From contig NZ_JOBH01000006.1 of NCBI RefSeq assembly GCF_000717745.1, positions 310,001 through 374,000 on the forward strand: DNA of 64,000 nucleotides. Reading direction: 5' to 3'. A program made the position numbers and the translations under genes. This document shows, in pieces, positions 35,179 to 43,750 of this stretch (position 1 is the stretch's first letter; each line of letters starts with the position of its first letter). The DNA comes from Streptomyces violens. Its GTDB lineage: Bacteria; Actinomycetota; Actinomycetes; Streptomycetales; Streptomycetaceae. Under the pieces are notes generated by a model, which saw only the letters and a list, made by a program, of their open reading frames with translations, ran no database searches and had not been told where the DNA came from.

Positions 35179-36144
35179 GTGAACGCAACTGCATCCGCAC
35201 GTGCAAGTGTGTCTGTCGCCGGGGTCGGCAGTGACTGGGTGGGGCGGCGGCTGGCCCTGCGGGCTGCGGGGGTGGTTGCCGCGGCGGCGGTGCCCGTCGT
35301 GGGGGCCGGCGGGGCCGCTCAGGCGGTGGCTCCGGAACGGCGGGCCGCCTCGGAAGGGGGCGCCGGGCGGCGGCTGCGGGTGATGACGTTCAACCTGCGG
35401 TACGCCTCGGATGAGGAGCCGAACTCCTGGGGCCGACGCCGTCCGGTCATGCGCGAGCTGCTGCGGTGGGAGGCGCCGCACCTGCTGGGGACGCAGGAGG
35501 GACTGTACGGGCAGCTGCAGGAGATCGCGGAGGACCTGGGAGCGCGGTACTCCTGGCTGGGGACCGGGCGTGCGGGTGGCAGTCGGGACGAGTTCGCGGC
35601 GATCTTTTATGACACGCGGCGACTGCGGCCTGTCGAGTACGACCACTTCTGGCTGTCCGATACGCCGTACGTGATCGGCTCGGCGACCTGGGGAAATACC
35701 GTCATCCGCATGGTGACGTGGGTGCGCTTCCGCGACCTGCTGACCGGTACGGACTTCTACGCCCTCAACACGCATCTCGATCACGCGCACCAGGGCTCGC
35801 GCGAACGCTCCGCCGGGCTCATCACCGACCGGCTGCGCGGCCTGGAGACGGGGCTGCCTCGGATCGTGACCGGCGATTTCAATGTAGCCGCACACGAGAA
35901 TCCGGTGTACGAGACGATGCTGCGCGTCGGCTCGCTCGTGGACTCCTGGGACGCGGCGGAGGAGCGCAGCGCGCAGTACGCCACGTTCCACGGCTACCGG
36001 CCGCTCGTCCCGAACGGCGACCGCGTGGACTGGCTGCTCACTTCCCCGTCGGTGCGGACGCTGCGCGCCGAGATCAACATCTTCGCGAAGGACGGACAGT
36101 ATCCGAGCGATCACTTGCCGGTACAGGCAGACCTGGAGTGGTGA
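35179..36144 (+). CDS. Tat-exported endonuclease/exonuclease/phosphatase-fold protein
   Basis: Secreted protein of 321 residues. The N-terminus has a twin-arginine signal (VGRRLALRAAG) and hydrophobic core, with a likely cleavage after GGAAQA near residue 53. The mature domain carries the family catalytic blocks: MTFNLRY (about 73-79), GTQEG near 107, NTHLDHAHQ near 197, TGDFN near 231 and PSDHLPV near 312. GTG 35179 has a GGAGGAG site. It may hydrolyse phosphodiesters or phosphomonoesters outside the cell; substrate unknown. Confidence 0.88.
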   Translation: MNATASARASVSVAGVGSDWVGRRLALRAAGVVAAAAVPVVGAGGAAQAVAPERRAASEGGAGRRLRVMTFNLRYASDEEPNSWGRRRPVMRELLRWEAPHLLGTQEGLYGQLQEIAEDLGARYSWLGTGRAGGSRDEFAAIFYDTRRLRPVEYDHFWLSDTPYVIGSATWGNTVIRMVTWVRFRDLLTGTDFYALNTHLDHAHQGSRERSAGLITDRLRGLETGLPRIVTGDFNVAAHENPVYETMLRVGSLVDSWDAAEERSAQYATFHGYRPLVPNGDRVDWLLTSPSVRTLRAEINIFAKDGQYPSDHLPVQADLEW

Positions 36145-36171
36145 CCAATTGGTGACTGGCGAGTGAGGGGC

Positions 36172-36411
36172 TCAGGCCGTCGGGTGTGAGGGCGGGGTCG
36201 GGCTGCTGCCGCGTACGTGGAGGTTCGCGAGGAGGTCACGGGTCGCGGCGGTTACGGCGTCCACGGCCTGGTCGAACACCTCGCGGTTGTGTGCGGCGGG
36301 CGTGCGGAATCCGGAGACCTTGCGTACGTACTGCAAGGCCGCCGCGCGGATGTCCTCCTCTGTCACGTCAGGGGTGGTCGGTGGGCGGAGCGTCTTGATA
36401 CTGCGGCACAT
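36172..36411 (-). CDS. DUF2277 family protein
   Basis: Small soluble protein, 79 residues, starting MCRSIKTLRPP and containing EEDIRAAALQYVRKVSGFR, both hallmarks of DUF2277. The family is widespread in actinomycetes and its function is not established. ATG 36411 is used. It converges on the exported nuclease-fold gene with 27 bases between stops. Confidence 0.85.
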   Translation of the reverse strand: MCRSIKTLRPPTTPDVTEEDIRAAALQYVRKVSGFRTPAAHNREVFDQAVDAVTAATRDLLANLHVRGSSPTPPSHPTA

Positions 36412-36563
36412 GGGGCCAGTCTCCCTCGTCACCCGGCCGGGCGCGCGACGTGCGGTGTCGTCGACCTGTGTCCGTATGTGTCGTCCTGTGCCCGTCGTCG
36501 TGCCCATCCCCGTGCCTGTCGTCGTGTACGTCGCCGGCTCGTCCCGTCCGGGGGCGTCCCGGC

Positions 36564-36749
36564 TCAGGCCGCCGTGACGATCTCGTCCCGCATCGCCGAG
36601 GTCCATGCCGCGAGAAGGTGTGCGTACTCCTCGCGGTCCTCGGCCGTCCAGGCGCAGCCTCGCCGAGCCCGGACGAACCGCCGTATGGAGTCGTTCACTT
36701 CGGCGGCAGAGGGGCGGACTTGGCCCGGAAGGAGATGAGTTGCGGACAT
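36564..36749 (-). CDS. Small conserved actinomycete protein
   Basis: About 61 residues, with a basic central segment DSIRRFVRARRG and an acidic helix EEYAHLLAAWTSAMRDE. Short proteins with this pattern are common in Streptomyces; no function is known to me. The start is ATG 36749 or 36758, neither with a strong ribosome site. No transmembrane segment. Confidence 0.6.
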   Translation of the reverse strand: MSATHLLPGQVRPSAAEVNDSIRRFVRARRGCAWTAEDREEYAHLLAAWTSAMRDEIVTAA

Positions 36750-36836
36750 GGAACACATATTAGGGGGAGGCACTGACAATCGACCGCGAGTTATGTCCCG
36801 GGGGCGGACGGCTGGGCTGCCGGGCTCCCGGGGCCG

Positions 36837-37421
36837 TCAGTTCGTCGGCTCGTCCAGCTTGCGCAGCACGCGGGCGGGGTTGCCGACGGCGAGAACGCCC
36901 GGCGGCAGGTCCTTGGTGACCACCGCACCGGCGCCCACCACGGTGTTCTCACCGATGGTCACGCCCGGGCAGACGATCACCCCGCCCCCGAGCCAGACGT
37001 TGTCGCCGATCGTCACGGGCAGGGCCTTCTCCCAGCCGGCCCGGCGTCGCTCGGCGTCGAGCTCGTGGGTCGGGGTCAGCAGCTGCACATTGGGGCCGAT
37101 CTGGACGTGGGCGCCGATGGTGATGGGCGCGGCATCGAGGAAGACCGCCCCGAAGTTGATGAATGTGCCGGAGCCGATGCTGATGAGGTATCCGTAGTCG
37201 CAGTGGAAGGGCGGGCGGATCCGTACGTCCGTACCCACCGAACCGAGCAGCTTCGCCAGGACCGCGTCGCGCCGGGCCGGGTCGTACGTGCCGGGCATGT
37301 GTCCGGCGGCCGCGTTGAAGGCCGCGCAGAGTTCGATGCGGCGCTCGGTGTCCGCGAGGAGCTCGGGGTCATCGGGGATGTACCAGTCACCGGCCAGCAT
37401 GCGGTCCTTGTGCTCGGCCAC
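36837..37421 (-). CDS. maa: Maltose O-acetyltransferase-like hexapeptide acyltransferase
   Basis: 194 residues. The N-terminal Mac domain (MLAGDWYIPDDPEL, about 8-21) is followed by left-handed hexapeptide repeats (about 75-180). The catalytic His is in LTPTHELDA near residue 117. The order matches Maa/LacA-type sugar acetyltransferases, which transfer acetyl from acetyl-CoA to sugars, so cytoplasmic. GGGG/AGGAG-like bases precede ATG 37421. The true acceptor is unknown. Confidence 0.88.
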   Translation of the reverse strand: MAEHKDRMLAGDWYIPDDPELLADTERRIELCAAFNAAAGHMPGTYDPARRDAVLAKLLGSVGTDVRIRPPFHCDYGYLISIGSGTFINFGAVFLDAAPITIGAHVQIGPNVQLLTPTHELDAERRRAGWEKALPVTIGDNVWLGGGVIVCPGVTIGENTVVGAGAVVTKDLPPGVLAVGNPARVLRKLDEPTN

Positions 37422-37711
37422 GGGGCTCCTTCGGTAGGAATGCGGAAGGCTTCGGTCGGCAGGTCCCGGAGCCCGGGCCGGGGTCGGGTCGGGCTGCGGC
37501 TACGTTTCCCGAGCGGGGACTTGGGCGTCAAGGAGCGAGGGGGCGTGGCGAGTTCACTCCTACGGGCGAATTGCCGGCGGCCGAGACCTTGGAATTGCGG
37601 GGCGGACGCGGTGACCTGAGCGGTCGGAAACGGTTCGCCGGCCGGCAGCGCGCCCGCGATTGTCAGTGGCCCCCGCTACCGTGAGCAATGTTCCTATCCG
37701 AGCTGCTGGCG
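37422..37711. other. Intergenic, nothing recognised
   Basis: No coding frame with family resemblance, hairpin or repeat was found. It probably includes the promoter of the acetyltransferase gene. Confidence 0.4.
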
Positions 37712-38080
37712 CTACTCGGACCGGCCCCACTCCCTGACAGCGCGGGGAGTGGGGCCACCGGGAACGGTCGATCGCGGGGCCACGGGGGTCCGCGATCGCA
37801 TGACGATGTAAGCCGCGGCAGCGCAGAGTTGGAGGGCAGCGATGATCAGGAGGAGTACTGGATCCGGCAGCGCGGTCGCCGCGCCGGTCTCAGCGAGTCC
37901 GGTGCCGACGAGGCTGTAGGTGACGCGACGCTGTGGCGGGAAGGCCGGCTTGCGGTGGGCGAGGAGCAGTGACCCCGCGAGCGCGCCGACCGCGAAGACG
38001 GTCATCAGCAGGCCGCCGCCCCGGTGTGTGGTGCAGGGGGAGGACCGTGACCGCGGCGTCCAGTGCATACGCACGTGCAC
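37712..38080 (-). pseudogene. MFS transporter C-terminal remnant
   Basis: The frame encodes two to three membrane-like stretches, MTVFAVGALAGSLLLAHR and LIIAALQLCAAAAYIVM, followed by a polar tail, resembling the last helices of an MFS permease. Upstream, to about 38214, frames are broken and no full N-terminal half is present. A truncated, inactive transporter is the simplest reading. Confidence 0.5.
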
Positions 38081-38224
38081 GGTTGGTGTCGTCCGGAGTC
38101 AGTACGGCCACGAGGCTCGACAGGCCACCGGAGTCGACCGGTCCGCAGCTCCCGCCCAAGCAGGGCGATGGCGAGCGTTGGACCGGTGGGCGCCTGGTCG
38201 ACGGTGGGCGCCACCGGTCGTCTC

Positions 38225-38274
38225 CTGACGCCGACGTCCCGCCTCTGACGCCGACGCCCCGCCTCGGGCGGGGC
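38225..38274. repeat. 20-base tandem repeat and GC hairpin 3' of uppP
   Basis: Two copies of CTGACGCCGACGYCCCGCCT lie at 38225-38244 and 38245-38264 with one mismatch. The second runs into an 8-base-stem hairpin (GCCCCGCC-TCG-GGCGGGGC, 38256-38274). It is about 60 bases after the uppP stop on the minus strand and may act as its terminator. Confidence 0.5.
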
Positions 38275-38335
38275 CGGGCGGGGCGTATCGGGGTGGGGGA
38301 GGAGGCTGGCGGGGGGGCTCAGGCCTCGGTCGGGG

Positions 38336-39208
38336 TCAGCCGGCCGACTCTCCCGCGTGGGGGCTCAGTACGCCCGCTGCGATCAGGGCGAAGAGGGCGA
38401 TGCCCAGCAGGACCCGGTAGATGACGAACGGCATGAAGCACTTGGTGGTGATGAACTTCATGAACCACGCGATGACCGCATAGCCGACGACGAAGGCGAT
38501 GATCGTGGCGAAGATGGTGGGGGGCCAGGACACGTGGCCCTTGCCGGCGTCCTTGAGCTCGTAGACGCCGGAGGCCAGTACGGCGGGGATGGCCAGCAGG
38601 AAGGAGTACCGTGCGGCGGCCTCCCGGGTGTACCCCATGAGCAGGCCGCCGCTGATCGTGGCGCCCGAGCGCGAGACGCCGGGGACCAGGGCCATCGCCT
38701 GGCAGACGCCGAAGAGCAGGCCGTCCTTGACGCTGAGGTCGGTGAGCGTCTTGCGCTGCTTGGCGGCCCGGTGGCGGCCGCCGGTCTCGTCGCGTGCCGC
38801 CAGGCGGTCGGCGATGCCGAGGACGATGCCCAGCACGATGAGCGTGGTGGCGATCAGGCGGAGGTCGCGGAACGGGCCCTCGATCGCGTCCTTGAGGGTG
38901 ATGCCGAGGACGCCGATCGGGATGGAGCCGATGATGACCAGCCAGCCCATCTGGGCGTCGTGGTCCTGCCGCATCGCCTTGTTCCCCAGAGAGCGGGCCC
39001 AGGCCGAGATGATCCGGACGATGTCCTTGCGGAAGTAGATCAGTACGGCCGTCTCGGTACCGATCTGGGTGATCGCGGTGAACGCGGCGCCGGGGTCGTG
39101 CCAGCCGGCGAAGGCCGCGGTCAGGCGCAGATGCGCGCTGGAAGAGATCGGAAGGAATTCGGTCAGGCCTTGGACAAGTCCAAGGATGAATGATTCAAAC
39201 CAAGACAT
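38336..39208 (-). CDS. uppP: Undecaprenyl-diphosphatase
   Basis: Membrane phosphatase that recycles undecaprenyl diphosphate for cell-wall synthesis, 290 residues. The signature blocks are GLTEFLPISSSAH (about 15-27, with catalytic Glu) and PGVSRSGATI (about 174-183, with Arg). Seven to eight hydrophobic helices are visible, including a long one at about 250-285. ATG 39208 is used. BacA/UppP proteins give bacitracin tolerance when abundant. Monocistronic. Confidence 0.95.
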   Translation of the reverse strand: MSWFESFILGLVQGLTEFLPISSSAHLRLTAAFAGWHDPGAAFTAITQIGTETAVLIYFRKDIVRIISAWARSLGNKAMRQDHDAQMGWLVIIGSIPIGVLGITLKDAIEGPFRDLRLIATTLIVLGIVLGIADRLAARDETGGRHRAAKQRKTLTDLSVKDGLLFGVCQAMALVPGVSRSGATISGGLLMGYTREAAARYSFLLAIPAVLASGVYELKDAGKGHVSWPPTIFATIIAFVVGYAVIAWFMKFITTKCFMPFVIYRVLLGIALFALIAAGVLSPHAGESAG

Positions 39209-39721
39209 GGGTAGTACGCCATCCGGAAGGTGATTTTGCCGCTACCAGCAAACGTGCAGGTCGGCAGGGAATTCGGGGTGGCGGCCGTCATGCGTGCGGC
39301 CGCGGTGCGTGCCGGTTCGGGGGAGTGGATCGGGATCTGGGTCGGCGTCGTGGTCGTCGTCCTTGGGCTCGGCCGTTTGCTGGCGGGGGCGGGCGGAGCT
39401 GATGTCGCATCAAGCGATCCTCGGGCATCACGCGCAGGGCGCGAGGCGTACGACACGGGACGCTGGGCGCGAACGCGTGCAGACGCACGTGCGGAACACT
39501 GATGGCACAGCTGGTGAATCCGGTGGCTCGTGGGTGGGCTGCGGCGCGATCTTGCGCCGGTCGTAGGGCAGCGTAGCGTCCCGAAGTGACCGACAGGCGA
39601 TCGGCCCGGTTCTGGCCCGGTTTTGCCCCTGCCCGGTACGGGTGAGGGGGCGGGCCCCGGCCCGGCGCCGGGACCCGAGCCCGAGCCGGGGCCCGAGCCG
39701 GGGCTGTGCCTCGCTCCGCGC
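39209..39721. other. Intergenic region with low-complexity repeats
   Basis: No convincing gene. A plus-strand frame from ATG 39290 to 39502 would encode a short protein with one membrane helix (IGIWVGVVVVVLGLG), but it lacks a ribosome site. At 39655-39715 there is a GC-rich CCGAGCC/CCGGGGC microrepeat next to the flavoprotein gene end. Confidence 0.35.
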
Positions 39722-40309
39722 CTAGCCTCGCTTGAGCGCCGGGGCCAGCAGGTCGAGTGCCTGTTCCCAGCGGAAGCGGATGCGGCCGCCGCCCGTCCGG
39801 GGCGGGTGCGGGACGTAGTCGCCGAGCAGGACGCCCATGCGGCGCAGCCGGGCCAGGCTCTGTGCATAGGCGGGGTGCGCGGCCTGCGCGGCGTTCAGGT
39901 AGGGCAGCGCGGCGACGGGGATGCCGAAGCCGTGCGCCTCGCACAGGATGCCGAGCGCCAGGGTGTCGGCGATGCCCTGGGCCCATTTGTTGATCGTGTT
40001 GAAGGTCGCCGGGGCGACCGCGATCGCGTCGGCGGGCGGCAGCGGGCGCGGCTCGCCCGGCGCGCGCCAGGCCGACTGCACGGGATAGCCGGTCTGGGCC
40101 TCGATCGCGGAGGCGTCGATGTACTCCAGACCGCGCGGCGTGGCGATGACGCCGACATGCCAGGTGCGTTGCTGCGCGGAGGCGATCAGCTTGTCCACGT
40201 CGTCGGCGATGCCCGCCGCGCAGAGCACGACGTACAGGAACGGCTTCTGGCGCCGACTGCCGGACACCTCCGCGTCCGCGACCCCATCAGGAACGGCCGG
40301 ACCGTTCAC
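39722..40309 (-). CDS. Flavoprotein (phosphopantothenoylcysteine decarboxylase-like)
   Basis: Homo-oligomeric flavin-containing Cys decarboxylase fold, 195 residues. FLYVVLCAAGIADDVDKLI (about 24-42), IATPRGLEYID, then PADAIAVAPATFNTINKWAQ (about 85-104) match PF02441. The GTG at 40309 overlaps the XRE gene stop (GTGA), so it is the coupled second gene of a regulator operon. Whether it is enzymatic or a flavin sensor for the regulator is unknown. Confidence 0.82.
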   Translation of the reverse strand: MNGPAVPDGVADAEVSGSRRQKPFLYVVLCAAGIADDVDKLIASAQQRTWHVGVIATPRGLEYIDASAIEAQTGYPVQSAWRAPGEPRPLPPADAIAVAPATFNTINKWAQGIADTLALGILCEAHGFGIPVAALPYLNAAQAAHPAYAQSLARLRRMGVLLGDYVPHPPRTGGGRIRFRWEQALDLLAPALKRG

Positions 40310-41592
40310 GCCGGGGCTCCCAGGCGGCGGCTGAAGAGGTGCAGTTCCGGGAGGGCGCGGTGGCGGTCGCGGGCGGCCATGTCGGCGACCATCTCGCGTA
40401 CCGCGGGCCGGCGGATGTCCTGGGACGCGCAGCGCTCCGCGATCCGCAGTGCCTGGAAGGCGTCGGCGAGCTTGCCCTGCTGGCTGTACGCCCGGGCCAC
40501 GTCCACCCACAGACCGGCGCGGCGCTCCGGTACGGGGATGTGCCGGCGCATGAGGGGGCGCGCGGCCTCCAGCGCCTGCCCCGCGTCACCGAGTGAGACG
40601 GACGCGCTGACCGTATGCAGCTCCACGTTGGTGGGGCTGAAGTTGGCCCAGGCGTCCGGCCGGTCGTGCGAGACGTACCGCGCGACCTCCCGTGCCTCGT
40701 CGAGCATTTCGCGCGTCGCGGCCCGGTCTCCGCTGCTGCTGGCGGCGGTGACCCCGCGCAGCAGCATCAGCCCGAACGCGGCCAGATAGCGCGGCGAACG
40801 GCGGTCGTAGGAGCCCGACAGCTGGTCGGCGGTGTGCCGGACGATCGCCACGGCCTGCGCGGCGTGCTTCTCGCGGACCAGGACGTGCGCATGGACGCGG
40901 ACGCTGGACGCCAGGACCACCGGGTCCTCCGAGCGCTCCGCCTCCGCCATCGCGCGGCCGACCGCGAGCCAGGCGTTCCCGTGGTCGCTCTGCTTCAGAA
41001 GCAGCCCGGCAGCGGTCTGGTACGCGGTGGCAAGGAGGCCGGAAATCTGCGAAAGCTCGGCCGAATTGCCGTCGGTGGCATGCCGGAGATCGGCGATCAC
41101 ATCGGGGAGCGCACCCTCCAGTTCCTTGTAGCTGCAGTGGTTGAACAGCCGGCGCACGGTGGCCACCCGCTCGCGCAGCTCGGCGAATTTCAGGGTCGGC
41201 CGGGCGGCTGTCCTGCCCGGTCCGGGAAGAAGCGAACGGACCAGGTCGTCATGGGCGACGGGGGCCGGTACGTCCGGTGTCGCGAGCGCAGCAATGCTCG
41301 CGGCGAGGAAGGTGCGGCGGTACATGTCCTCTGCCTCAGGGTCGGCGGTGCTTACATCCGGGGAGGCAGCAAGGCCGAGACTGTCCAACGGAATACCGAG
41401 CACCTGTGCGACTTCACGCAACAGGCGGGTGTCTTCGGTACCCCGGCCGCCTTCAAGGCGGCTCACCTTCGACTGGTGATAGCCAAGGGCTTTGGCGACA
41501 TCCGCTTGCGAGCGCTTCTTCAGCACTCGCGCCCGGCGGATCACTTCGCCCAGCCTCTTCGCTTCACTTTGTGCGTCGACCATGTGTGCCAC
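40306..41592 (-). CDS. XRE family regulator with TPR-like C-terminal domain
   Basis: 428 residues. HTH_3/Cro-type domain at about 12-72 (RSQADVAKALGYHQSKVSRLEGGRG core), followed by a long helical repeat region (about 120-425) resembling TPR arrays of Streptomyces XRE regulators. ATG 41592 or 41583 starts it. It diverges from an anti-sigma-like ATPase gene with 164 bases between and is translationally coupled to a flavoprotein gene. Such trios are common in Streptomyces and linked to development and antibiotic control, though roles vary. Confidence 0.87.
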   Translation of the reverse strand: MAHMVDAQSEAKRLGEVIRRARVLKKRSQADVAKALGYHQSKVSRLEGGRGTEDTRLLREVAQVLGIPLDSLGLAASPDVSTADPEAEDMYRRTFLAASIAALATPDVPAPVAHDDLVRSLLPGPGRTAARPTLKFAELRERVATVRRLFNHCSYKELEGALPDVIADLRHATDGNSAELSQISGLLATAYQTAAGLLLKQSDHGNAWLAVGRAMAEAERSEDPVVLASSVRVHAHVLVREKHAAQAVAIVRHTADQLSGSYDRRSPRYLAAFGLMLLRGVTAASSSGDRAATREMLDEAREVARYVSHDRPDAWANFSPTNVELHTVSASVSLGDAGQALEAARPLMRRHIPVPERRAGLWVDVARAYSQQGKLADAFQALRIAERCASQDIRRPAVREMVADMAARDRHRALPELHLFSRRLGAPA

Positions 41593-41756
41593 GGCCCCTT
41601 TGCCGTCGCCGATCCTGACTGCTCAACCGAGCGTAATGAAACCATAATCGAGAGTGATGCAACTCCTGCATGAGTCATGCAGCCGCCGCGTCCGATCTGG
41701 CCATCGCGGCCGTATCGCTGCTTGCCTGAGGTGCCCACTCAGTCAGGAGGCCACTC

Positions 41757-42227
41757 ATGCAAGCGCACGGGCTCACCTTCTCCGTGCCTGGTACGCCCGC
41801 CGCCGCAGCAGCAGCGCGGCGCCGGGTAGTGAGCGACTTACGGGGCTGGAGCGTGCAATTCGACGCCCAGTCACTCGATAACGTCGAACTGGTAACCAGC
41901 GAATTGATCACCAACGCGGTCCAGCACGCGGGCGGCGGCCCCGTCGCCGTCAGCGCGCGACTGAACGGCGCGACCCTGCTGATCGAGGTTTCCGACTCCA
42001 GTACCGAGCTTCCGAGCGCGTGCTTCGCGGACATGGACGACGAGGGCGGGCGAGGGTTGTTCCTCGTCGCGGCGTTATCCGTCGACCACGGAGCCGAGCG
42101 CACGCCAACGGGCAAGCGGTGCTGGGCGGAGCTCGCGGTCAGCTGGACGCCACGTACGACCGCTCCGGCCGGAGGCGGCGCAGCGGCGCACCTCGCCGGC
42201 GCACGCGTTCCACTGCGCTGTGTCTGA
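41757..42227 (+). CDS. HATPase_c anti-sigma factor-like protein
   Basis: RsbW/SpoIIAB-type ATP-binding protein, 156 residues. The N box ELITNAVQHAGG is at about 49-60, and the G1/G2-like region DEGGRGLFLVAALS at about 94-107. AGGAGG precedes ATG 41757. Proteins like this bind sigma factors or phosphorylate antagonists, and their partners cannot be told from sequence. It is divergent from an XRE regulator gene, a frequent pairing in Streptomyces. Confidence 0.88.
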   Translation: MQAHGLTFSVPGTPAAAAAARRRVVSDLRGWSVQFDAQSLDNVELVTSELITNAVQHAGGGPVAVSARLNGATLLIEVSDSSTELPSACFADMDDEGGRGLFLVAALSVDHGAERTPTGKRCWAELAVSWTPRTTAPAGGGAAAHLAGARVPLRCV

Positions 42228-42574
42228 GGGCACGTCGGCGACGCCGCGCGGACGATAAAGGGAATGGCTCGTACCGGGCAGGCACTTGACCGGAATTGAT
42301 TGAGGTCGAGTTCTACTGCTCAGTATCGGTCAGGGGAATGACCGTCGCCGTCGATGACGGTGAATGGGAAAGCGCGACTGGTGCTGCCTGGCCCCCGCAG
42401 CACGCGGTCGCTCTTCTTGTCTCCTGATATCCCTCAACCCCGTTACCGCCGCTATGCGGGGACGGTAAAGGAAACCTCGTATGCACGTGCGGATGCAGAT
42501 ACCTGTGCAGGTGCATCGGCAAACGCGTATGCGATTGCGCTGAGCAATCCAACGCGCTCAGCAATCCAACGCGC
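42228..42574. other. Intergenic with a short direct repeat
   Basis: No gene recognised. AACGCGCTCAGCAATCC occurs about two and a half times at 42538-42584, running into the 3' end of the neighbouring membrane-protein gene, where it may have changed the C-terminus. Confidence 0.4.
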
Positions 42575-43285
42575 TCAAGAATCCGAACCGCCGCGCAGTG
42601 CACCGCGTTTCCACCATGCGACGGCGACCGCCGCGAGTCCCGTGACGGCGATGAAGCCCATCGAGATCAGGAATGCCGGTGACGTGGGCGTGGACGCGCG
42701 GGCGCCGGCCACGACGTACGCGGCGGTGTTGGGAATGCTGCCGAGCGCGGTCGCGAGGAGGAACGCGGGCCACCGCATACGGGACACCGCGGCACAGTAG
42801 TTGGTGGCCGCGAAGGGCAGGCCGGGGAAGAGCCGGATGGCCAGCATCGAGCGGAAGCCGTGCCTGCTCAACTGCTGGTCGGCAGCGGAGAGCCAGCGGG
42901 TACGGAGCAGCGGCCGCAGGGCGTCCTGGCCCAGCAGCCGGCCGAGACCGAAGGCGAGCGCGGAGCCGAGTACCGTTCCCAGCAGCGCGGCCGGTACCCC
43001 GATCTGGGCTCCGAAGAGGGCGCCCGCCGCGGCGTTCAGTACGGGGCGCGGGACGAACGCGGTCGTGCACAGCCCGTACGCGACCGTGAAGAGCACCACG
43101 GCCACGCCACCGGAGAGGTGCGGCGGCCAGCCGTTGGCGAGCAGCCGCTGCGGTTCCCATACGAACATGGCGGTCGCGGCGCACGCGAGCAGCGCGACCA
43201 GCAGCGCCAGCCGCGACCAGGGCGACAGGAGGAGCCGCGTACAGCGCACGGCGAGGGCGTCGGGCGGGGTAGCGGAGTCGAGCAT
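42575..43285 (-). CDS. TVP38/TMEM64 family membrane protein
   Basis: DedA-superfamily membrane protein, 236 residues, six or so hydrophobic segments. The family core, about 80-190, contains FVPRPVLNAAAGALFG and FRSMLAIRLFPGLPFAATNY. ATG 43285. Members act in membrane lipid handling. The extreme C-terminus overlaps a short tandem repeat. It stands alone, with divergent-free flanks. Confidence 0.88.
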   Translation of the reverse strand: MLDSATPPDALAVRCTRLLLSPWSRLALLVALLACAATAMFVWEPQRLLANGWPPHLSGGVAVVLFTVAYGLCTTAFVPRPVLNAAAGALFGAQIGVPAALLGTVLGSALAFGLGRLLGQDALRPLLRTRWLSAADQQLSRHGFRSMLAIRLFPGLPFAATNYCAAVSRMRWPAFLLATALGSIPNTAAYVVAGARASTPTSPAFLISMGFIAVTGLAAVAVAWWKRGALRGGSDS

Positions 43286-43432
43286 CAGGGGAGCCTAACC
43301 GACTGGGCGTCGGAGCGATGTAATAGCGGTGTAATAAACGGGGTACGGGGAGGGGCCTGCCGGTTGCTCGCCGCTCGCCGCGGGCCCGGTAAATCGGTCG
43401 ACGCGGCGCCGTCCGCCCGCGATCCTTTCCCC

Positions 43433-43543
43433 ATGACCCGGTTCGCCTTCTTCGCGCTCACGTCCGCCGCCGCGGACGCGCCGAAGGCTGCCGTCACCGC
43501 CCCCACCAGGGCCACCGCCGCATTCGACGGCGTCCGAAGCTGA
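43433..43543 (+). CDS. Possible leader peptide upstream of tuf3
   Basis: A 36-codon frame, starting MTRFAFFALTSAAADAPKAA and ending TAAFDGVRS, whose TGA (43541-43543) coincides with the first base of a large hairpin. No strong ribosome site. Its position 208 bases before the EF-Tu gene and next to a hairpin suggests a leader, but chance is possible. Confidence 0.25.
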   Translation: MTRFAFFALTSAAADAPKAAVTAPTRATAAFDGVRS

Positions 43544-43584
43544 CCCTCCCCGGATCGTCCGGCGGGCCCCGCAGGGGGAGGGTC
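43542..43584. terminator. GC hairpin upstream of tuf3 (terminator or attenuator)
   Basis: Perfect 10-base arms GACCCTCCCC (43542-43551) and GGGGAGGGTC (43575-43584) flank a 23-base loop. It lies 166 bases before the EF-Tu start. It could end an upstream transcript or control tuf3. Confidence 0.5.
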
Positions 43585-43750
43585 GGGCCGGTCGAGGGGT
43601 CCGTACGGCGCCGAGCCGCCGTGATCAGCACAGCGCTGCAGCAGCAGGTGAGTACCGCCTGGGTGCCGCACCTGCTCCAGCGCTTCCGCACCGCGCACCG
43701 CAGCCGACGCACGCCGTCCGCCGCGGCCCGCGCGAGGGAGACAGACACCC

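Noticed and set aside
38225..38264. Possible CRISPR-like repeat
   Set aside because: Only two adjacent copies with no spacer and no cas genes; simple tandem duplication.
39230..39502. Possible 90-codon membrane protein gene
   Set aside because: One hydrophobic segment but no ribosome site and no recognised family; left as a note in the intergenic entry.
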